From Streptomyces sp. NRRL WC-3626 (GTDB lineage: Bacteria > Actinomycetota > Actinomycetes > Streptomycetales > Streptomycetaceae): 64,000 nt of DNA. Location: assembly GCF_000718785.1 (NCBI RefSeq), contig NZ_JOCA01000011.1, positions 133,519 to 197,518 on the forward strand. Reading direction: 5' to 3'. Positions 62,343 through 64,000 of this stretch are shown here, in pieces (the stretch's first letter is position 1; every line of letters begins with the position of its first letter). The translations under genes were made by a program, and so were the position numbers. Under the pieces are notes generated by a model. The model had not been told where the DNA came from. It ran no database searches and saw nothing but the letters and a program-made list of their open reading frames with translations.

Positions 62343-63536
62343 TCAGGCCAGGTCCCGCTTCGCGGCAATCTTCGCCGACAGACTGTAGATGTCGATGAAC
62401 CCCTTCGCCGCCGCCTGGTCGAACGTGTCGCCCGTGTCGTACGTCGCCAGGTTGAAGTCGTACAGGGACGACTCCGAGCGCCGGCCGGTGACGACGGCGC
62501 GGCCGCCGTGCAGGGTCATCCGGATGTCGCCGTTGACGTGCTGGTTGGCCTCGGTGATGAAGCCGTCCAGGGCGCGCTTGAGCGGGGAGAACCACTGGCC
62601 GTCGTAGACCAGTTCGCCCCAGCGCTGCTCGACCTGCCGCTTGTAGCGGGCGAGTTCGCGCTCGACCGTGACGTTCTCCAGCTCCTGGTGGGCGGTGATC
62701 AGGGCGATCGCGCCGGGAGCCTCGTACACCTCGCGGGACTTGATGCCGACGAGGCGGTCCTCGACCATGTCGATCCGGCCGATGCCCTGGGCGCCGGCGC
62801 GTTCGTTGAGCTGCTGGATGGCCTGGAGCACCGTGACGGGCTTGCCGTCGATGGCGACCGGCACACCCTCCTTGAAGGTGATGACGACCTCGTCGGGCTC
62901 ACGCGCCACGGCGGGGTTCTGCGTGTACTCGTAGACGTCCTCGATCGGGGCGTTCCAGATGTCCTCGAGGAAGCCCGTCTCGACGGCGCGGCCGAACACG
63001 TTCTGGTCGATGGAGTACGGGGACTTCTTGGTGGTCGCGATCGGCAGGCCCTTGGCCTCGCAGAAGGCGATGGCCTTGTCGCGGGTCATGGCGTAGTCGC
63101 GGACCGGGGCGATGCACTTCAGGTCGGGGGCGAGGGCGACGATGCCGGCCTCGAAGCGGACCTGGTCGTTGCCCTTGCCGGTGCAGCCGTGGGCGACGGT
63201 GGTGGCGCCGTGCTTCTGCGCGGCGGCGACGAGGTGCTTGACGATCGTCGGCCGGGACAGCGCGGAGACCAGCGGGTAGCGGTCCATGTAGAGGGCGTTG
63301 GCCTTGATCGCCGGGAGGCAGTACTCGTCGGCGAACTCGTCCTTGGCGTCGGCGACCTCGGCCTCGACGGCACCGCAGGCGAGGGCGCGCTTGCGGATGA
63401 CGTCCAGGTCCTCGCCGCCCTGGCCGACGTCGACCGCAACGGCGATGACCTCGGCGCCCGTCTCCTCGGCGATCCAGCCGATGGCGACGGAGGTGTCCAG
63501 ACCGCCCGAGTAGGCGAGTACGACGCGCTCGGTCAC
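62343..63536 (-). CDS. argG: Argininosuccinate synthase
   Basis: ATP-dependent ligation of citrulline and aspartate in arginine synthesis. 397 residues, usual length. The N-terminal PP-loop is [16 protein letters not shown]; the other conserved segments are [49 protein letters not shown] and YRFSLYDFNL-like [12 protein letters not shown]. Start GTG 63536 has an AAGGAG site. The upstream region contains repeated TGCATGA boxes. In S. coelicolor, as I recall, argG is far from argH, so the adjacency here differs. Confidence 0.97.
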   Translation of the reverse strand: MTERVVLAYSGGLDTSVAIGWIAEETGAEVIAVAVDVGQGGEDLDVIRKRALACGAVEAEVADAKDEFADEYCLPAIKANALYMDRYPLVSALSRPTIVKHLVAAAQKHGATTVAHGCTGKGNDQVRFEAGIVALAPDLKCIAPVRDYAMTRDKAIAFCEAKGLPIATTKKSPYSIDQNVFGRAVETGFLEDIWNAPIEDVYEYTQNPAVAREPDEVVITFKEGVPVAIDGKPVTVLQAIQQLNERAGAQGIGRIDMVEDRLVGIKSREVYEAPGAIALITAHQELENVTVERELARYKRQVEQRWGELVYDGQWFSPLKRALDGFITEANQHVNGDIRMTLHGGRAVVTGRRSESSLYDFNLATYDTGDTFDQAAAKGFIDIYSLSAKIAAKRDLA

Positions 63537-63552
63537 GGGGTTCTCCTTACAG

Positions 63553-63598
63553 TGCATTCGCTGACATGCATGAGTATGCAGCACTCTGCATGAATCGT
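63553..63598 (-). promoter_or_regulatory. Candidate ArgR-binding region upstream of argG
   Basis: TGCATTC (63553), TGCATGA (63567-63573), TATGCAG (63576) and a second TGCATGA (63587-63593) lie in a 45-bp AT-enriched stretch 17-60 bp upstream of argG. The two TGCATGA copies are exactly 20 bp apart. Streptomyces ARG boxes, as I recall, contain TGCAT-type half-sites, so an arginine repressor site is likely. No arginine repressor gene is in the window. Confidence 0.6.
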
Positions 63599-63740
63599 CA
63601 ATCTGCCCGCGTTCCGGTACCCCCTTGAACGCTGGAAACCGCTTTCGCGTACTTGTCGCCGGACGCAGGCGCCGCGTCGGACCGAGCGAGACAGCACGAC
63701 AGACCATTCGTGACACCCCGACCCGAGTGAGGCAATCCGC

Positions 63741-64000
63741 ATGTCCAGGGCTCTTCCGAAGTACAACAAGCGCCGTGTCGGCTTCATCGGCGGTGCCGCC
63801 GCGGTGGCGCTGACCGGCGCCGTGATCGCCGGTACCGCGCTCGCCGGCGAGTCGGCCGGGGACGGCGGCGACGCGAAGGACGCCCGTACGCTGGCGGGCC
63901 CCGGCACGATCTCCTGCCCCGACGTCGCACCCGAACTCCCGGCGATCCCCGCCTCCGCGCAGGCCGAGGTGGAACGCAACCTCGGCGAGCTCGACAAGCA
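63741..64000 (+). CDS. Secreted protein, 3' end missing
   Basis: The first 86 residues of a plus-strand gene that runs off the window. A basic N-terminus ([11 protein letters not shown]) and a hydrophobic core ([23 protein letters not shown]) form a signal peptide with a likely cleavage after ALA near residue 35. The mature start is Gly/Asp/Ala-rich, then [23 protein letters not shown]. The ATG follows GAGG. Not assigned to a family from this fragment. Confidence 0.8.
   Translation, partial: MSRALPKYNKRRVGFIGGAAAVALTGAVIAGTALAGESAGDGGDAKDARTLAGPGTISCPDVAPELPAIPASAQAEVERNLGELDK

Overview
This window is high-GC actinobacterial DNA that reads as a Streptomyces chromosome core. The signs are: very high third-position GC, GTG and TTG starts, frequent 4-nt ATGA/GTGA stop-start overlaps, an SsgB sporulation protein, a PimA/PgsA phosphatidylinositol-mannoside cluster, most tRNA genes lacking an encoded CCA, and a gene order that, from memory, follows the S. 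coelicolor relA-to-argH region. I see no phage, insertion sequence, CRISPR array or secondary-metabolite cluster. Most genes are on the minus strand.

Layout. 1-11.2 kb is a minus-strand housekeeping block: relA (cut by the window start), apt, secF, secD, yajC, ruvB, ruvA, ruvC, a YebC-type regulator, pdxT and pdxS. 11.2-15.1 kb holds a LemA-like membrane protein and the overlapping pgsA, acyltransferase and pimA genes. 15.9-20.0 kb has two plus-strand genes, an EF-G2-like GTPase with degenerate GTPase motifs and an unrecognised membrane protein. A HIT protein and thrS follow, then a plus-strand DnaQ-type exonuclease.

24.0-31.7 kb is a catabolic locus bounded by two identical tRNA-Val(CAC) genes in the same orientation. 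It contains a sugar-binding lipoprotein, two permeases, a YesL-like membrane protein and a Tat-exported YetA/PcRGLX-type rhamnogalacturonan lyase, probably for uptake and cleavage of pectin backbone fragments. A LacI-type palindrome precedes the binding-protein gene. 31.7-39.0 kb has the sporulation gene ssgB, small membrane proteins, a CGNR zinc-finger regulator, a DsbA-like protein, an acetyltransferase and the overlapping pabB-pabC pair. 38.9-39.5 kb is a tRNA operon: Gly, Cys and three Val(GAC).

39.5-50.6 kb contains a zinc-ribbon protein, a phosphotransferase, a Ser/Thr kinase, an rRNA/tRNA methyltransferase and cobalamin genes. The cobalamin genes are a fused precorrin-2 dehydrogenase/SUMT, a very large protein that joins BluB to CobT behind about 587 low-complexity residues, and a CbiE-CbiT fusion. 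50.7-54.5 kb is a metNIQ transporter operon preceded by a 30-codon upstream ORF that ends in a Cys/Met cluster, a candidate sulfur-sensing leader peptide. 54.5-64 kb has a HAD phosphatase, small membrane proteins, a sigma-like factor, an exported glycerophosphodiesterase with a striking upstream repeat, an acyltransferase, an aldo/keto reductase, argH, argG with ArgR-box-like repeats, and the start of a secreted protein.

The items most worth follow-up are the Cys/Met leader upstream of metN, the BluB-CobT fusion with its long disordered extension, the 22-bp-spaced repeat upstream of the glycerophosphodiesterase, and the two tRNA-Val observations.
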